In this document: one piece after another, positions 7,319 to 16,648 of the stretch
How the letters are laid out: each line of letters begins with the position of its first letter
Position numbering within the stretch: the first letter of the stretch is position 1
Assembly: GCA_947503155.1 (NCBI GenBank)
Contig: CANNCL010000002.1
Coordinates: 248,001 to 312,000, forward strand
Reading direction: 5' to 3'
DNA: 64,000 nt
Source: an uncultured Erythrobacter sp.
Lineage (GTDB): Bacteria > Pseudomonadota > Alphaproteobacteria > Sphingomonadales > Sphingomonadaceae
Translations under genes and position numbers: made by a program
The notes under the pieces: model-generated
Database searches by the model: none
Told to the model about the DNA's origin: nothing
The model's input: the letters and a program-made list of their open reading frames with translations, nothing else

Positions 7319-8887
7319 CTAATCTTCGTTTCGCGCCCACCCTTTGCTGGCGGGGACGAGAGAGTCGAGAAAATTGTCGGCGCTTTCAAGATATTCGCGC
7401 TGTTTTTCCTCGCCCATTCGGTCCCAAGTTGCGAAGATCCGCCCGATGCGATGATTGCTTCTCAGGCGGTCCCGGTGCCGGTTCATGAAATGCCAATAGA
7501 GCGGATTGAACGGGCAGGCGCCTTCGCCCGTTTTCTTGGACACCGAATAGGCGCAGTCTTTGCAATAATCGGACATTTTGTTGATGTAATTGCCCGACGC
7601 GGCATAGGGTTTTGTCGCCAGCTTTCCGCCGTCTGCGTAAAGGATCATCGCAGCTACGTTCGGCAATTCCACCCATTCGAAAGCGTCGGCATAGACCGCC
7701 AAATACCAGTCTTGGACATCACGCGGATTGATGCCCGCGAGCAGGCAGAAATTGCCGAGCACCATCAAACGCTGAATGTGATGCGCATGGGCGTTGTTTT
7801 GGGTGGACCGGATACTGTCCGAAAGACAGCGCATGTCTGTCTCTCCGGTCCAGAAAAATTCGGGTAACCCGCGGTCTGCGTTCAATTCATTATCAGCCGC
7901 GAGGCCCGGCATGTGGAGCCAGTAAAATCCGCGGACATATTCGCGCCAACCGATAATCTGACGGATGAACCCCTCTACTGAATTGAGCGGTGCGCGGCCA
8001 TTTGCGTAAGCTTTCTGTGCGCGCCGGCACAGGTCCAGCGGGTCAAGCAATCCGCAATTGATGCTGGTGGAGAGCATCGAGTGATAGAGGGCGTCGGACC
8101 CGTGGACCATCGCGTCTTGATAGGGGCCGAAACATTCAATCCGGGCCTCGAAAAATGCGTCTGCAGCTTGCTCGGCTTCGGCGCTGGTGACGGGCCATTC
8201 GAAAGGCGCGGAATTGCCGAAATGATCGGCAAAACGCGCCTCAACCAAGGTGATCACCTCAGCGGTGATATCGTCCGGTTCAAATTTGGGAACCGGAGGT
8301 GGTTCCGGCATGGTTTTGGGCGGTTCGCGGTTGTCCTTGTCATAGTTCCAGTCGCCGCCAGTGGGTTTTCCATCATCTTCCATGAGCAGGCCGGTCTTGC
8401 GGCGCATTTCGCGGTAGAAATGTTCCATCGTCAGCGCTTTGCGACCTTCTGCCCAATCGCGAAATTCGGCGTGGGTGCAGATGAAACGATCATCCGATAA
8501 CAGTTCTATCGGACAAGCGAATTTGTCGGGCCATTCTTCGATGGCTTGCTGCACGCGCCACTCGCTCGCCTCGGTAATGTGGATCGCGCGCGGGTCATGG
8601 CGTTCGATCGCGCGGGCGACCTCTCCGGTAAAGCTGCCCGCATTGTCTGCATCGCCCAGCTTCACATAATCGACACTCCACCCGGCCTGGCGCAATTCAG
8701 CGGCGAAATGGCGCATGGCGGAGAAGATCAGGACGATCTTTTGCTTGTGATGTTTGACATAGGTGGCCTCGTCCCAGACCTCCATCATCAGGATCACGCT
8801 GTCATCTTTTGACCGGCCGCGCAGGCTGGATAGAGTGCGGGTCAGTTGGTCGCCGAGAATGGGGATAAGGATGGGATTGTGTGGCAT
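7319..8887 (-). CDS. Iron-sulfur bacterial cryptochrome/(6-4) photolyase (FeS-BCP, PhrB-type)
   Basis: The 522-residue flavoprotein belongs to the FeS-BCP group, which uses blue light to repair UV (6-4) photoproducts. It has the N-terminal alpha/beta domain beginning with PILIPILGDQL, and the catalytic region with HAHHIQRLMV (His367, 369, 370). The four Cys at 354, 442, 445 and 458 have the spacing known for the [4Fe-4S] ligands of Agrobacterium PhrB. The last three sit in CKDCAYS and GACPFNPLYW. Alternatively it acts as a light-sensing cryptochrome. It heads a two-gene operon with the GST and is preceded by priA on the same strand. Confidence 0.92.
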   Translation of the reverse strand: MPHNPILIPILGDQLTRTLSSLRGRSKDDSVILMMEVWDEATYVKHHKQKIVLIFSAMRHFAAELRQAGWSVDYVKLGDADNAGSFTGEVARAIERHDPRAIHITEASEWRVQQAIEEWPDKFACPIELLSDDRFICTHAEFRDWAEGRKALTMEHFYREMRRKTGLLMEDDGKPTGGDWNYDKDNREPPKTMPEPPPVPKFEPDDITAEVITLVEARFADHFGNSAPFEWPVTSAEAEQAADAFFEARIECFGPYQDAMVHGSDALYHSMLSTSINCGLLDPLDLCRRAQKAYANGRAPLNSVEGFIRQIIGWREYVRGFYWLHMPGLAADNELNADRGLPEFFWTGETDMRCLSDSIRSTQNNAHAHHIQRLMVLGNFCLLAGINPRDVQDWYLAVYADAFEWVELPNVAAMILYADGGKLATKPYAASGNYINKMSDYCKDCAYSVSKKTGEGACPFNPLYWHFMNRHRDRLRSNHRIGRIFATWDRMGEEKQREYLESADNFLDSLVPASKGWARNED

Positions 8888-8934
8888 GACGCATCAATGC
8901 TCCATTGCCCGATTTGTGCCCTCAAATTGGTGCG

Positions 8935-11115
8935 TTACACAAAAGAATAGGGATCAATATCGACCGCGACACGCACGCCGGGGGGAAAACTCTGAGCGCT
9001 GACCCAATCCCGCAGCACGCTTTGCAAATTCGCGCTGCGCCGGGCGTTGACTAAGAAGCGGTAGCGGTAGCGGTTACGAAGCAAAGCCAGCGGGGCGGGA
9101 GCGGGCCCGAGGATATAAAGGTCATCGTGCGCGGGGCGATTGTCGCCTAGGCGGGCCGCGGCTTGACGGGCCTCGCGTTCGTCTTCGCTGGACAGGATAA
9201 TCGCGGCCCATCGTCCAAAGGGCGGAGCGCCTGCGTCTTTGCGCGCTTCTGTTTCGGCGGCGTAGAAAGCGTCGCGGTCGCCATCCGCCAATGCGGCGAT
9301 AACTGGCGCATCGGGGTGCCTTGTTTGGAGCAAGACTTCGCCCGGCTTCGCGCCCCGGCCCGCGCGGCCCGCAACCTGTGCAACCTGTTGATAGGTGCGT
9401 TCCGCCGCGCGCAAATCGCCGCCCTCTAACCCAAGATCGGCATCCACCACCCCGACCAAGGTCAGCTCTGGAAAGTGGAAACCTTTCGTGACCAATTGCG
9501 TGCCGACAATCACGTCGATGGCTTTTGCTTCGGCCTGCGCGATAAATTCCGCCGCGCGTTCGGGTGATCCCAATGTGTCAGACGTTGCGACCGCAATGCG
9601 GGCCTCGGGGAACAGTTCAGCGACTTCGTCTGCGATGCGTTCCACACCGGGACCGCAGGCCACAAGACAGTCTGCTTCCCCGCAATCAGGGCATGTTTCC
9701 GGCGGTTTCGTTTCCAGCCCGCAATGGTGGCAGGCGAGGCGCGCGGACAGGCGATGTTCGACCAGCCACGCGCTGCAATTGGGGCATTGGAACCGGTGCC
9801 CGCAATTGCGGCACAAAGTCAGCGGCGCATAACCGCGCCGGTTGAGGAACAGCAAAGATTGCTCGCCCGCCGCCAGCCGCGCCTTGATCCCGTCAATCAA
9901 CGGAGCCGACAGCCATTGTCCGGCGGCGGGTTTCTCAATCGTTAGATCGACCAGTTTGATCTCAGGCAATTGCGCGCCGCCAAACCGGCTGGGTAGGACA
10001 AGTTTTTTGTACGTTCCGTTATTGGCCATGTGCAGGCTTTCAAGCGCGGGGGTCGCACTGGCCAAGATCACCGGTATTTCCTCAAACCGGGCGCGCATCA
10101 CGGACACGTCGCGGGCGTTATATCTTACGCCGTCATCTTGTTTAAAACTGATTTCATGCGCTTCATCCACCACGATCAGGCCCAGGTTCGCATAAGGCAA
10201 AAACAGCGCCGAACGCGCGCCGACAATGACTTGCGCGCCCCCGCCATCTGGGCCTTCCGCAATCGCGCGCCATGCTCGCCGCCGTTCGGTGGATTTGAGC
10301 GAGGAATGCCATTGCACAGGCGGTGTGCCGAAACGTTGCTCAAACCGTGTCAGGAAATTCTCGGTCAGCGCGATTTCGGGCAGCAATACGAGCACTTGGC
10401 GGCCCATGCGGATCGCTTCTGCGATAGGCTCGAAATAGGTTTCGGTTTTGCCTGAGCCTGTTACCCCGTCTAGCAAGAATGGGGCGAATTTGCGGGCTTC
10501 CACCGCGCTCACCAATTCTTGCGCTACGGTCATTTGGTCCGGCGATAAAACGGGTTGATGATGGTCCGCATCCGCCGGGGGATAGGGACGGTCAATCGCC
10601 ACTGTCACCGGCTCGATCTGGCCCGCCCCGACCATGCCGCGCAGCACGCCATCGGATACGTCCGCGATCTTCGCCAATTCGCGGATTGTGCCTTGCTCGC
10701 CGCCCAATTTCTCCAGCGCCCGTTTACGCTGCGCCGTCAAACGGCCTTCTGCATCACCGCCGCTCAGCCGGTATTCGGTCATCGTCGTCGGCCCGCCCAA
10801 TGCGCCCCCGCTCGACAAAACCATCCGCGCCACGCTTGCCAGCGCCGCGCAGTAATAATCGGCGGTCCATTCGATCAATCGCCGCAGCGGCTGCGACAGC
10901 GGCGGCACATCGACCACTTCGCGGATCGAGCGCAATTTGCTGGCGTCTATTTCGGCGCCCGGCAATCGTCCTTCGTCCCACACAATCCCTGTTACAGTAC
11001 GCGGGCCAAGCGGTGCGACAACCACGCTACCCGGCTCCACATGCACGCCCTCTGGCACTCGGTAATCGAGCGGGCCGAGGGCTGCGTTGAGGACAAGAAG
11101 GCGGATACGGTTCAT
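8935..11115 (-). CDS. priA: Primosomal replication-restart helicase PriA
   Basis: The 726-residue superfamily-2 DNA helicase reloads the replisome at stalled forks. The N-terminal 3'-DNA-binding domain starts MNRIRLLVLNAALGPLDY. Walker A is GVTGSGKTE with Lys223, and the DEAH box is VVDEAHE. The zinc-binding region holds the Cys pairs CRNC, CPNC, CHHC and CPDC, followed by helicase motifs including GRAGRG. The open frame continues 57 codons upstream, but that part is not PriA-like, and ATG at 11115 gives the normal family length. It is divergent from the DUF4197 gene, with 58 bases between them. Confidence 0.96.
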   Translation of the reverse strand: MNRIRLLVLNAALGPLDYRVPEGVHVEPGSVVVAPLGPRTVTGIVWDEGRLPGAEIDASKLRSIREVVDVPPLSQPLRRLIEWTADYYCAALASVARMVLSSGGALGGPTTMTEYRLSGGDAEGRLTAQRKRALEKLGGEQGTIRELAKIADVSDGVLRGMVGAGQIEPVTVAIDRPYPPADADHHQPVLSPDQMTVAQELVSAVEARKFAPFLLDGVTGSGKTETYFEPIAEAIRMGRQVLVLLPEIALTENFLTRFEQRFGTPPVQWHSSLKSTERRRAWRAIAEGPDGGGAQVIVGARSALFLPYANLGLIVVDEAHEISFKQDDGVRYNARDVSVMRARFEEIPVILASATPALESLHMANNGTYKKLVLPSRFGGAQLPEIKLVDLTIEKPAAGQWLSAPLIDGIKARLAAGEQSLLFLNRRGYAPLTLCRNCGHRFQCPNCSAWLVEHRLSARLACHHCGLETKPPETCPDCGEADCLVACGPGVERIADEVAELFPEARIAVATSDTLGSPERAAEFIAQAEAKAIDVIVGTQLVTKGFHFPELTLVGVVDADLGLEGGDLRAAERTYQQVAQVAGRAGRGAKPGEVLLQTRHPDAPVIAALADGDRDAFYAAETEARKDAGAPPFGRWAAIILSSEDEREARQAAARLGDNRPAHDDLYILGPAPAPLALLRNRYRYRFLVNARRSANLQSVLRDWVSAQSFPPGVRVAVDIDPYSFV

Positions 11116-11173
11116 CTCAGTTGTGACATAGAGACGCTTTGCCCTAAGTACCACAAGAGGAGAGAGTGCTGAT

Positions 11174-11869
11174 ATGACCGGACTAATTGCGAAGCAGGCC
11201 AACCGCCGCACCATCATCCGCGGGGCTGGCGTCGGGGCGCTGGCATTGGCCTTGCCCGCATGTGCGAGCCTGCCGGGTTTCAGCATGACCGATGCGGTTC
11301 GGCGCTTGCTCTTGTTGGCGAGTGAGAATGCCTTTGCGCGGCTGACGGCGCCGGATGGCTATTGGGATGAACAGGTCGGCCGGCTCGGCCTCTCCAATCT
11401 GATCGGTGCGCGCGGTGATATTCTGACGCGGCTGCTCACATCAGCGCTTTTCAAAGACCGTCTGGAGGGGGCATTTGCCGATATCGCGGTCGCAGGGGCG
11501 ACCCGCGCTGCACCGATCGTTACCGATGCGGTGCGCGTGATCGGGCTTGCCAATGCGATCCAGCTGGTGCGCGGCGGACCGCAGGCGGCGACCAGCGCGC
11601 TTCGCGGAGAGCTCGGCGGGCGCTTGGTCACAGAAATGGTGCCAGAATTGGGCGATGCGATCCGTATTGCATCCGATCCGCTGGTGGCGGAGCTGATCAA
11701 TTCTGCGACCGGCACGGATGTTGGCGGGATTGCGCAAAGGCTGGCGGGCAATATTGATACAGCGATCTGGCAGGAAATTGGCGCAGAAGAAGCCGCCATT
11801 CGCGCGGATCCGCGTTCCACCAATGACCCGGTGTTGATCGGCGTTTTCGGTGCAGGATCGCTGCTCTAA
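11174..11869 (+). CDS. DUF4197 family lipoprotein
   Basis: The 231-residue protein begins with a twin-arginine-like signal (NRRTIIRG, then a hydrophobic run) ending in a lipobox LPAC at about residue 29, so it should be a lipid-anchored periplasmic protein. The rest matches the DUF4197 family: mostly helical, with the characteristic DAVRRLL near the start and an ALFKDRLEG segment. No biochemical role is established. An AGGAG ribosome site lies 5-10 bases before the ATG. It converges on the DUF2490 gene 18 bases away. Confidence 0.85.
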   Translation: MTGLIAKQANRRTIIRGAGVGALALALPACASLPGFSMTDAVRRLLLLASENAFARLTAPDGYWDEQVGRLGLSNLIGARGDILTRLLTSALFKDRLEGAFADIAVAGATRAAPIVTDAVRVIGLANAIQLVRGGPQAATSALRGELGGRLVTEMVPELGDAIRIASDPLVAELINSATGTDVGGIAQRLAGNIDTAIWQEIGAEEAAIRADPRSTNDPVLIGVFGAGSLL

Positions 11870-11887
11870 GCAGAGCGGTGTGCGGCC

Positions 11888-12553
11888 TTAGAACGAGATG
11901 TCGATCTCGAACAAAGGCGCGTGGCTCACCCGGTCTTCGCGGCCATCGCGAATACTCTGCGCGCGCAGATATTTCACGCCCACTGACACATTGTCGCTGA
12001 TTTCATAGCCCATCCCGACCCGAGTCTCGACGCCGGTTAGTCCGGTGTTTCCGCCGTCGCTGGTCGAGCGCAAGGTCCAAAACAATTCGCCATCAACCGC
12101 GGCGGTGAAAGGGGAATTGTCGGCAAGCGGAACCCTAAGGCCGAGACGCGGGCGCAGACGCACTCCCATCCGCCCGTCATTGCCTTCGACAAATCGTTGT
12201 TCAAGCCGCAACCGGGTGCGCAAAATACCGTGTTTTGTTCCGACCTGTTGGATGGTGCGAATTTCGTCGCTGCCGCCATCATTCACGCGCTGTTCCGCCG
12301 CAGCAGAAACCGTCACATTGTCGGCAACTTTTTGATGGACCCAGCCGCGCAGGTAATAGGTGTCGACCCGGCCATTATCGGCATCACGAAAACGTTGAGC
12401 CGTTTGCAGCTCAATTTTTGTGTCATCGTCCAGGCTGTGCTCAATCGCAGGGCCAAACCACACCTCCAAATCATCATCTGTCGCAAAAGCGGGCTGCGAC
12501 ATTGTGATGGTTGAACCGGCAAGGAAAAGGGCAATTGCTCGGATGTTGGTCAT
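11888..12553 (-). CDS. DUF2490 family outer-membrane protein
   Basis: The 221-residue product has a signal peptide (MTNIRAIALFLAGS to FATDD) and then repeated amphipathic beta-strands typical of a small outer-membrane barrel. It opens with WFGPAIEHSL and has strong motifs such as LRLEQRFVEG and RLRPRLGLRVP, and it ends in the aromatic residue Phe, as outer-membrane barrels usually do. This fits DUF2490, whose function is unknown. ATG at 12553 is chosen because the signal peptide starts there; the frame is open 18 codons further upstream. Confidence 0.82.
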   Translation of the reverse strand: MTNIRAIALFLAGSTITMSQPAFATDDDLEVWFGPAIEHSLDDDTKIELQTAQRFRDADNGRVDTYYLRGWVHQKVADNVTVSAAAEQRVNDGGSDEIRTIQQVGTKHGILRTRLRLEQRFVEGNDGRMGVRLRPRLGLRVPLADNSPFTAAVDGELFWTLRSTSDGGNTGLTGVETRVGMGYEISDNVSVGVKYLRAQSIRDGREDRVSHAPLFEIDISF

Positions 12554-12811
12554 TGGGCTCTCACAGTCAATTTGGCTTAAGATCAGTGTGGCTAAGCGTT
12601 TGATCACTCGATTGCCCCGCTAAAGCCGAGATGTGACGCGCTTAAGACGGGTCCATGACAGCAATGTTACTATTCACAGTTGCGGGCAGGGGCATAGTCA
12701 CAGATGTGGGCTTCATCGCGTGCATTTCGCCGGATGGCTGGCAACCCCTTGCGCGCTGTGCCAATCATACGGCGCGATTCGAAACCGTTATTTGCTAAGG
12801 AAAATGCAGGC

Positions 12812-13465
12812 ATGAAATTCTTCGTCGACACCGCCGAAATTGACGACATCAAAGATCTCGCCAGCACTGGCCTGCTCGATGGGGTCACGACCAATCCGTC
12901 GCTGATCCACAAATCGGGCCGTGATTTCATGGAAGTGACGAAGGAAATTTGCGGCCTTGTGGATGGCCCCGTTTCCGCAGAAGTCGTCGCTCTCGATCAT
13001 GAAACGATGATGAAAGAGGCCGAAGTCCTGCGCAAAATCGCGGACAATGTTTGCATCAAAGTGCCATTGACGGTGGACGGTTTGAAAACGTGTAAGGCGC
13101 TGACGGGCGAAGGCACGATGGTCAATGTGACGCTGTGCTTTTCCGCCAATCAAGCTTTGCTCGCGGCGAAAGCGGGCGCGACCTTTATTTCACCCTTTGT
13201 CGGGCGGCATGACGATAATGGTTTCGACGGGATGGACCTGATCGAGGATATCCGCCTGATCTATGACAATTATCTCTACGACACCGAAATCCTCGTCGCC
13301 AGCATTCGTCACACGACACATGTTCTGGAAAGCGCGAAGATTGGCGCAGATGTCATCACCGCACCTCCTAAAGTGATCCTCGGCCTGTTCAAACATGTCC
13401 TGACAGACAAGGGTATTGAGGCATTTATGGCCGATTGGGCAAAAACGGGGCAGAGCATCATTTGA
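12812..13465 (+). CDS. Transaldolase / fructose-6-phosphate aldolase (FSA/TalC type)
   Basis: The 217-residue TIM barrel begins [13 protein letters not shown] and has the family signature GVTTNPSL. The Schiff-base Lys83 lies in CIKVPLT, and TFISPFVGR is in the C-terminal half. The short form acts as a decameric transaldolase in the pentose-phosphate route or as a fructose-6-phosphate aldolase; sequence alone does not separate these. AAGGAAA lies 12 bases before the ATG. A longer frame starts at 12704 but its extra residues are not family-like. Confidence 0.93.
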   Translation: MKFFVDTAEIDDIKDLASTGLLDGVTTNPSLIHKSGRDFMEVTKEICGLVDGPVSAEVVALDHETMMKEAEVLRKIADNVCIKVPLTVDGLKTCKALTGEGTMVNVTLCFSANQALLAAKAGATFISPFVGRHDDNGFDGMDLIEDIRLIYDNYLYDTEILVASIRHTTHVLESAKIGADVITAPPKVILGLFKHVLTDKGIEAFMADWAKTGQSII

Positions 13466-13468
13466 TGT

Positions 13469-13483
13469 GAGACGTTTCGTCTC
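13469..13483 (+). terminator. Perfect hairpin with TTT loop right after the transaldolase gene
   Basis: GAGACG and CGTCTC pair perfectly around TTT, starting three bases after the stop codon and ending 14 bases before cobT. There is no U-tract, so it may weaken rather than stop transcription into cobT, or protect the 3' end of the upstream message. Confidence 0.45.
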
Positions 13484-13497
13484 TACCAGATCATTCA

Positions 13498-15336
13498 ATG
13501 ACTAAAGAATCCCCACTCGATACGTTTAAGCAAGCGCTGACCGGCGCATCGCGGGCAATTGCGCGCGATGCGGAGGTTGAGGTCGCGTGGAGCGCGGATG
13601 TACCGGGAGCATCGGGCAACCGTTTCCGCGTGCCATTGCCCGCGCGCGATTTGCCTGCGGAACAAGTCACCGAGGCGCGGGGCTTTGCCGATAGTTTCGC
13701 GCTGAAATTGCGCCACCACGATGCCGGAATGCACGCGGTGGGCGCCCCGCCAGAGCCGGTTGCACGTGCGTGTTACGACGCGGTGGAGATGGTCCGTTAC
13801 GAGGCGCTGGGCTCGAACAAATATTCCGGGATGCGCGACAATTTGGACGCCGCGCTGGCGATCCGCATGGGCGGCGATCCGATCACGCGGGCGCAGAATC
13901 CAGAAGAAGTGCCGCTGCAAGGCGCGCTGGCGCTGATGGTGCGTGAGAAACTGACGGGGCAACCGGTCCCGCCCAGCGCGCAATTCGCGGTCAATATGGT
14001 GCGCGGCTGGATTGAAGAGAGCGTGGGCGAGGGGATCGACGATCTCGCCAATTCGCTGGGCGATCAAGAGGCATTCCAGAAACTCACGCTCAATATGCTG
14101 CGAGAGCTCGATCTGACGCGGCCAGCGGATAATCCCGATCAAACCGACAGCGACGATTCCGAAGAGGAAGACGGGCAAGAAGAAGACCAATCCGGTGACG
14201 AGCAACAAGAGGGCGATGCCGATCCGCAAAGCACCGATGTCGCCGGCGACATGGCCGAAGGTGACGGCGAGGGCGATGCCGACAGCGAATTGTCCGCTGA
14301 CGAAGACATGCAAGACGGCGAACCGGGCGAGGAAGGCGATGCCTCCAACGCCCCAGTCCGCCCGAACCGTCCGCAGGCGGATATTCCCGATGGGCTGGAT
14401 TACAACGCCTTCACCGAACGTTTCGACGAAGAGGTCGAAGCGCACGAATTGTGCGATGCGGAAGAATTGGAGCGCCTGCGCGCCTATCTCGACAGCCAGC
14501 TAACCGGTTTGCAAGGTGTCGTCACGCGGCTGGCCAACCGGTTGCAACGCCGTTTGATGGCACAGCAAAACCGCAGCTGGGATTTCGATCAAGAAGAAGG
14601 CGTTTTGGACGCCGCGCGCCTGTCACGCGTCATCGTCTCACCGGGCACCGCGCTGACCTATAAAGTCGAACGCGACATAGATTTCAAAGACACTGTCGTC
14701 ACACTGCTCATCGACAATTCCGGTTCGATGCGGGGCCGCCCGATCAGCATGGCCGCGATCAGCGCCGATGTCCTCGCGCGCACTCTGGAACGTTGCGGTG
14801 TGAAGACCGAAATCCTCGGCTTTACAACGCGCGCTTGGAAGGGCGGTCAGTCACGCGAGGCATGGCTGGCCGATGGCAAGCCAGAGGGGCCGGGCCGTCT
14901 GAACGATTTGCGCCACATCATCTACAAACAGGCCGACGAACCATGGCGCCGCGCGCGCCGCAATCTGGGCCTGATGATGCGCGAAGGGCTGCTCAAAGAA
15001 AACATCGACGGCGAAGCGCTGCTATGGGCACATTCCCGCCTGATATTCCGCCCCGAAGAACGCCGTATCCTGATGGTAATTTCCGACGGCGCGCCGGTCG
15101 ATGACAGCACGTTGAGCGTCAACAGCGCCGGTTACCTAGAGGCGCATTTGCGCGGCGTGATCGAATGGATCGAAAAAGCATCGCCGGTGCAATTGGTCGC
15201 CATCGGCATCGGCCATGATGTGACCCGCTATTACCGGCGCGCGGTGACGATCATGGATGTCGAACAGTTGGGCGGCACGATCATGGAGCAGCTGGCGGAA
15301 TTGTTTGAGGATGAGAAGGGTGCACGAAAAAGATAA
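13498..15336 (+). CDS. cobT: Cobaltochelatase subunit CobT
   Basis: The 612-residue protein is the large accessory subunit of the ATP-dependent aerobic cobaltochelatase CobNST, which inserts cobalt into hydrogenobyrinic acid a,c-diamide. It has a helical N-terminal part and a very acidic linker at about residues 215-290, full of Asp, Glu and Gln. A C-terminal von Willebrand A domain carries an intact MIDAS motif DNSGS (Asp406, Ser408, Ser410) and ISDGAPVDD. Normally it works with the AAA+ subunit CobS, often encoded next door. No cobS or cobN is present in the window. Start ATG at 13498 agrees with the family. Confidence 0.95.
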   Translation: MTKESPLDTFKQALTGASRAIARDAEVEVAWSADVPGASGNRFRVPLPARDLPAEQVTEARGFADSFALKLRHHDAGMHAVGAPPEPVARACYDAVEMVRYEALGSNKYSGMRDNLDAALAIRMGGDPITRAQNPEEVPLQGALALMVREKLTGQPVPPSAQFAVNMVRGWIEESVGEGIDDLANSLGDQEAFQKLTLNMLRELDLTRPADNPDQTDSDDSEEEDGQEEDQSGDEQQEGDADPQSTDVAGDMAEGDGEGDADSELSADEDMQDGEPGEEGDASNAPVRPNRPQADIPDGLDYNAFTERFDEEVEAHELCDAEELERLRAYLDSQLTGLQGVVTRLANRLQRRLMAQQNRSWDFDQEEGVLDAARLSRVIVSPGTALTYKVERDIDFKDTVVTLLIDNSGSMRGRPISMAAISADVLARTLERCGVKTEILGFTTRAWKGGQSREAWLADGKPEGPGRLNDLRHIIYKQADEPWRRARRNLGLMMREGLLKENIDGEALLWAHSRLIFRPEERRILMVISDGAPVDDSTLSVNSAGYLEAHLRGVIEWIEKASPVQLVAIGIGHDVTRYYRRAVTIMDVEQLGGTIMEQLAELFEDEKGARKR

Positions 15337-15392
15337 GCACCCGGACTTGAATTCGAACGAAGCAAAACCCATATCTCTCACTGAACGGCCCA

Positions 15393-15461
15393 CTACGCAT
15401 TTGCGTAGAGCCGCGATACGCAAGTGGCGCTTTAGCGCTGCACACGTAGTGCTTTTGCACT
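15393..15461 (+). repeat. Three small perfect hairpins in a row downstream of cobT
   Basis: The first is CTACGCA/TGCGTAG at 15393-15408, the second GCGCT/AGCGC at 15427-15438 (extendable by GTG/CAC with a bulge), the third AGTGC/GCACT around TTTT at 15448-15461. All have loops of T's on the plus strand. They lie 57-125 bases after the cobT stop. The arrangement looks like a repetitive extragenic element or a compound 3'-end structure. Confidence 0.5.
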
Positions 15462-15695
15462 GCCTCTGTTAGGACGGTTCGCGGCTGGTTGCATTCCAAG
15501 TTTTGTCGCGGTCCGTTTAGTTGGACGATGAAATATGGAAAACCTCCCTTCTATACTTTTGCAAGGCGAGAGCTTTGGCACGTACGGCTCATTTGTCTTA
15601 TTGATCTGTGCCTTAAGCCAGTTGCTAAAGCATCTTCCTCCTGTAATTGATTCCATAAGAAGACCGTGGAAGCCGATTGAGAGAGAAGACGATAA
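15462..15695. other. Upstream region of the nitroreductase gene
   Basis: These 234 bases hold no convincing gene. The segment before the nitroreductase ATG is relatively AT-rich and includes GAGAGAGAAG about 8 bases upstream, a usable ribosome site. A promoter is expected here, but no good -35/-10 pair stands out. Confidence 0.35.
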
Positions 15696-16358
15696 ATGAA
15701 CGTAACCGAAGCCGTCACATCGCGCCGTTCCGTGCGCGCCTTCACCGATCAACCGGTTGAATTGGCAACAATCCGCCGCGTTATGGACAATGCGCGTTGG
15801 GCCGCGTCGGGTTGCAATTTTCAACCGTGGGAGGCCACCGTCCTGACCGGACAGCCGCTCGCCGATTTGCAAGCAAAGATCACCACCACGCCGCCTCAGG
15901 CCGCGGAATATGACTGGACCGCGCCGGGCACAGAGGATGCGTATAAACAGCGCCTCAATGGCGTTTCCAAGGGGATGTTTGGCGCGATGAACATTGCCCG
16001 CGATGACGGCGAAGGCCGGATGAAAGCGATGATGCGCAACGCCACCAGCTTTGATGCGCCCGCCGTCATGTTCGTCTATTTCCCGCGCCTGATGAAAGAG
16101 CCGCAATGGTCGGATACCGGCATGTGGTTGCAAACCGTGGCCCTGTTGCTGCGCGAAGAAGGGCTGGATAGCTGTTTTCAGGAATATATGGCGCTTTATG
16201 CCAATATTATCCGCGATCATCTGGGGCTGGATCATGAACGCTATATGCTGTTTTGCGGCATGGCGATTGGATACCGCGATCCGGATGCACCGCTAAACAC
16301 TTATGACCGTGAACGCGTCGCATTAGACGATCAAGTGGCGTTCCTGGGTTGGGAGTAG
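15696..16358 (+). CDS. Nitroreductase family protein
   Basis: The 220-residue FMN-dependent oxidoreductase opens with the usual MNVTEAVTSRRSVRAFTD (flavin phosphate contact by RRSVR) and has AARWAASGCNFQPW and a C-terminal MAIGYRDPDAP. Family members reduce nitroaromatics, quinones or enones with NAD(P)H. It stands alone after cobT. Some cobalamin enzymes (BluB) share this fold, but BluB-specific features are not evident, so a general nitroreductase is preferred. Confidence 0.9.
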   Translation: MNVTEAVTSRRSVRAFTDQPVELATIRRVMDNARWAASGCNFQPWEATVLTGQPLADLQAKITTTPPQAAEYDWTAPGTEDAYKQRLNGVSKGMFGAMNIARDDGEGRMKAMMRNATSFDAPAVMFVYFPRLMKEPQWSDTGMWLQTVALLLREEGLDSCFQEYMALYANIIRDHLGLDHERYMLFCGMAIGYRDPDAPLNTYDRERVALDDQVAFLGWE

Positions 16359-16648
16359 GTCTGAGATAGCGCCCCGGCGAATCGTCAGATTATCCCTCAG
16401 TTATCTTTGCACAGGCCAAAGCGCGAATTCTGCGAGCAATCGCGGCTTGCAAACCGTGCATGATCTTTGAAAATTAACGGTATTTTAGTGGCCCGATCCG
16501 GGACAAAGATACGATTCTGTCCATTACATACTATTGACCCATCCCCGCTGCGCGTAGAACCATTCCCGAGCAATGGGGGCGTAAATCCCTCCACATAGGA
16601 GCTATTGGCTTCAATCCTATTCAGTCCATTAGGTAAGGGGGAACGCCT
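16359..16648. promoter_or_regulatory. Leader and promoter region of the CHAT-TpsB-TpsA operon
   Basis: The 290 bases hold no plausible gene. AAGGGGGAA lies just before the GTG start at 16649, a strong ribosome site. A possible -35 is TTGACC at 16534, but no good -10 follows at the right distance. An inverted repeat GGACA/TGTCC spans 16501-16522. A long untranslated leader is possible. Confidence 0.35.

Noticed and set aside
10043..10455. Plus-strand frames opposite priA near the helicase motifs
   Set aside because: priA has all helicase motifs on the minus strand; the plus frames are artefacts of codon bias.
16534..16560. TTGACC with TAGAAC as promoter for the CHAT operon
   Set aside because: The spacing is only 15 bases and the -10 is poor, so it is mentioned with the leader region but not called as a promoter.
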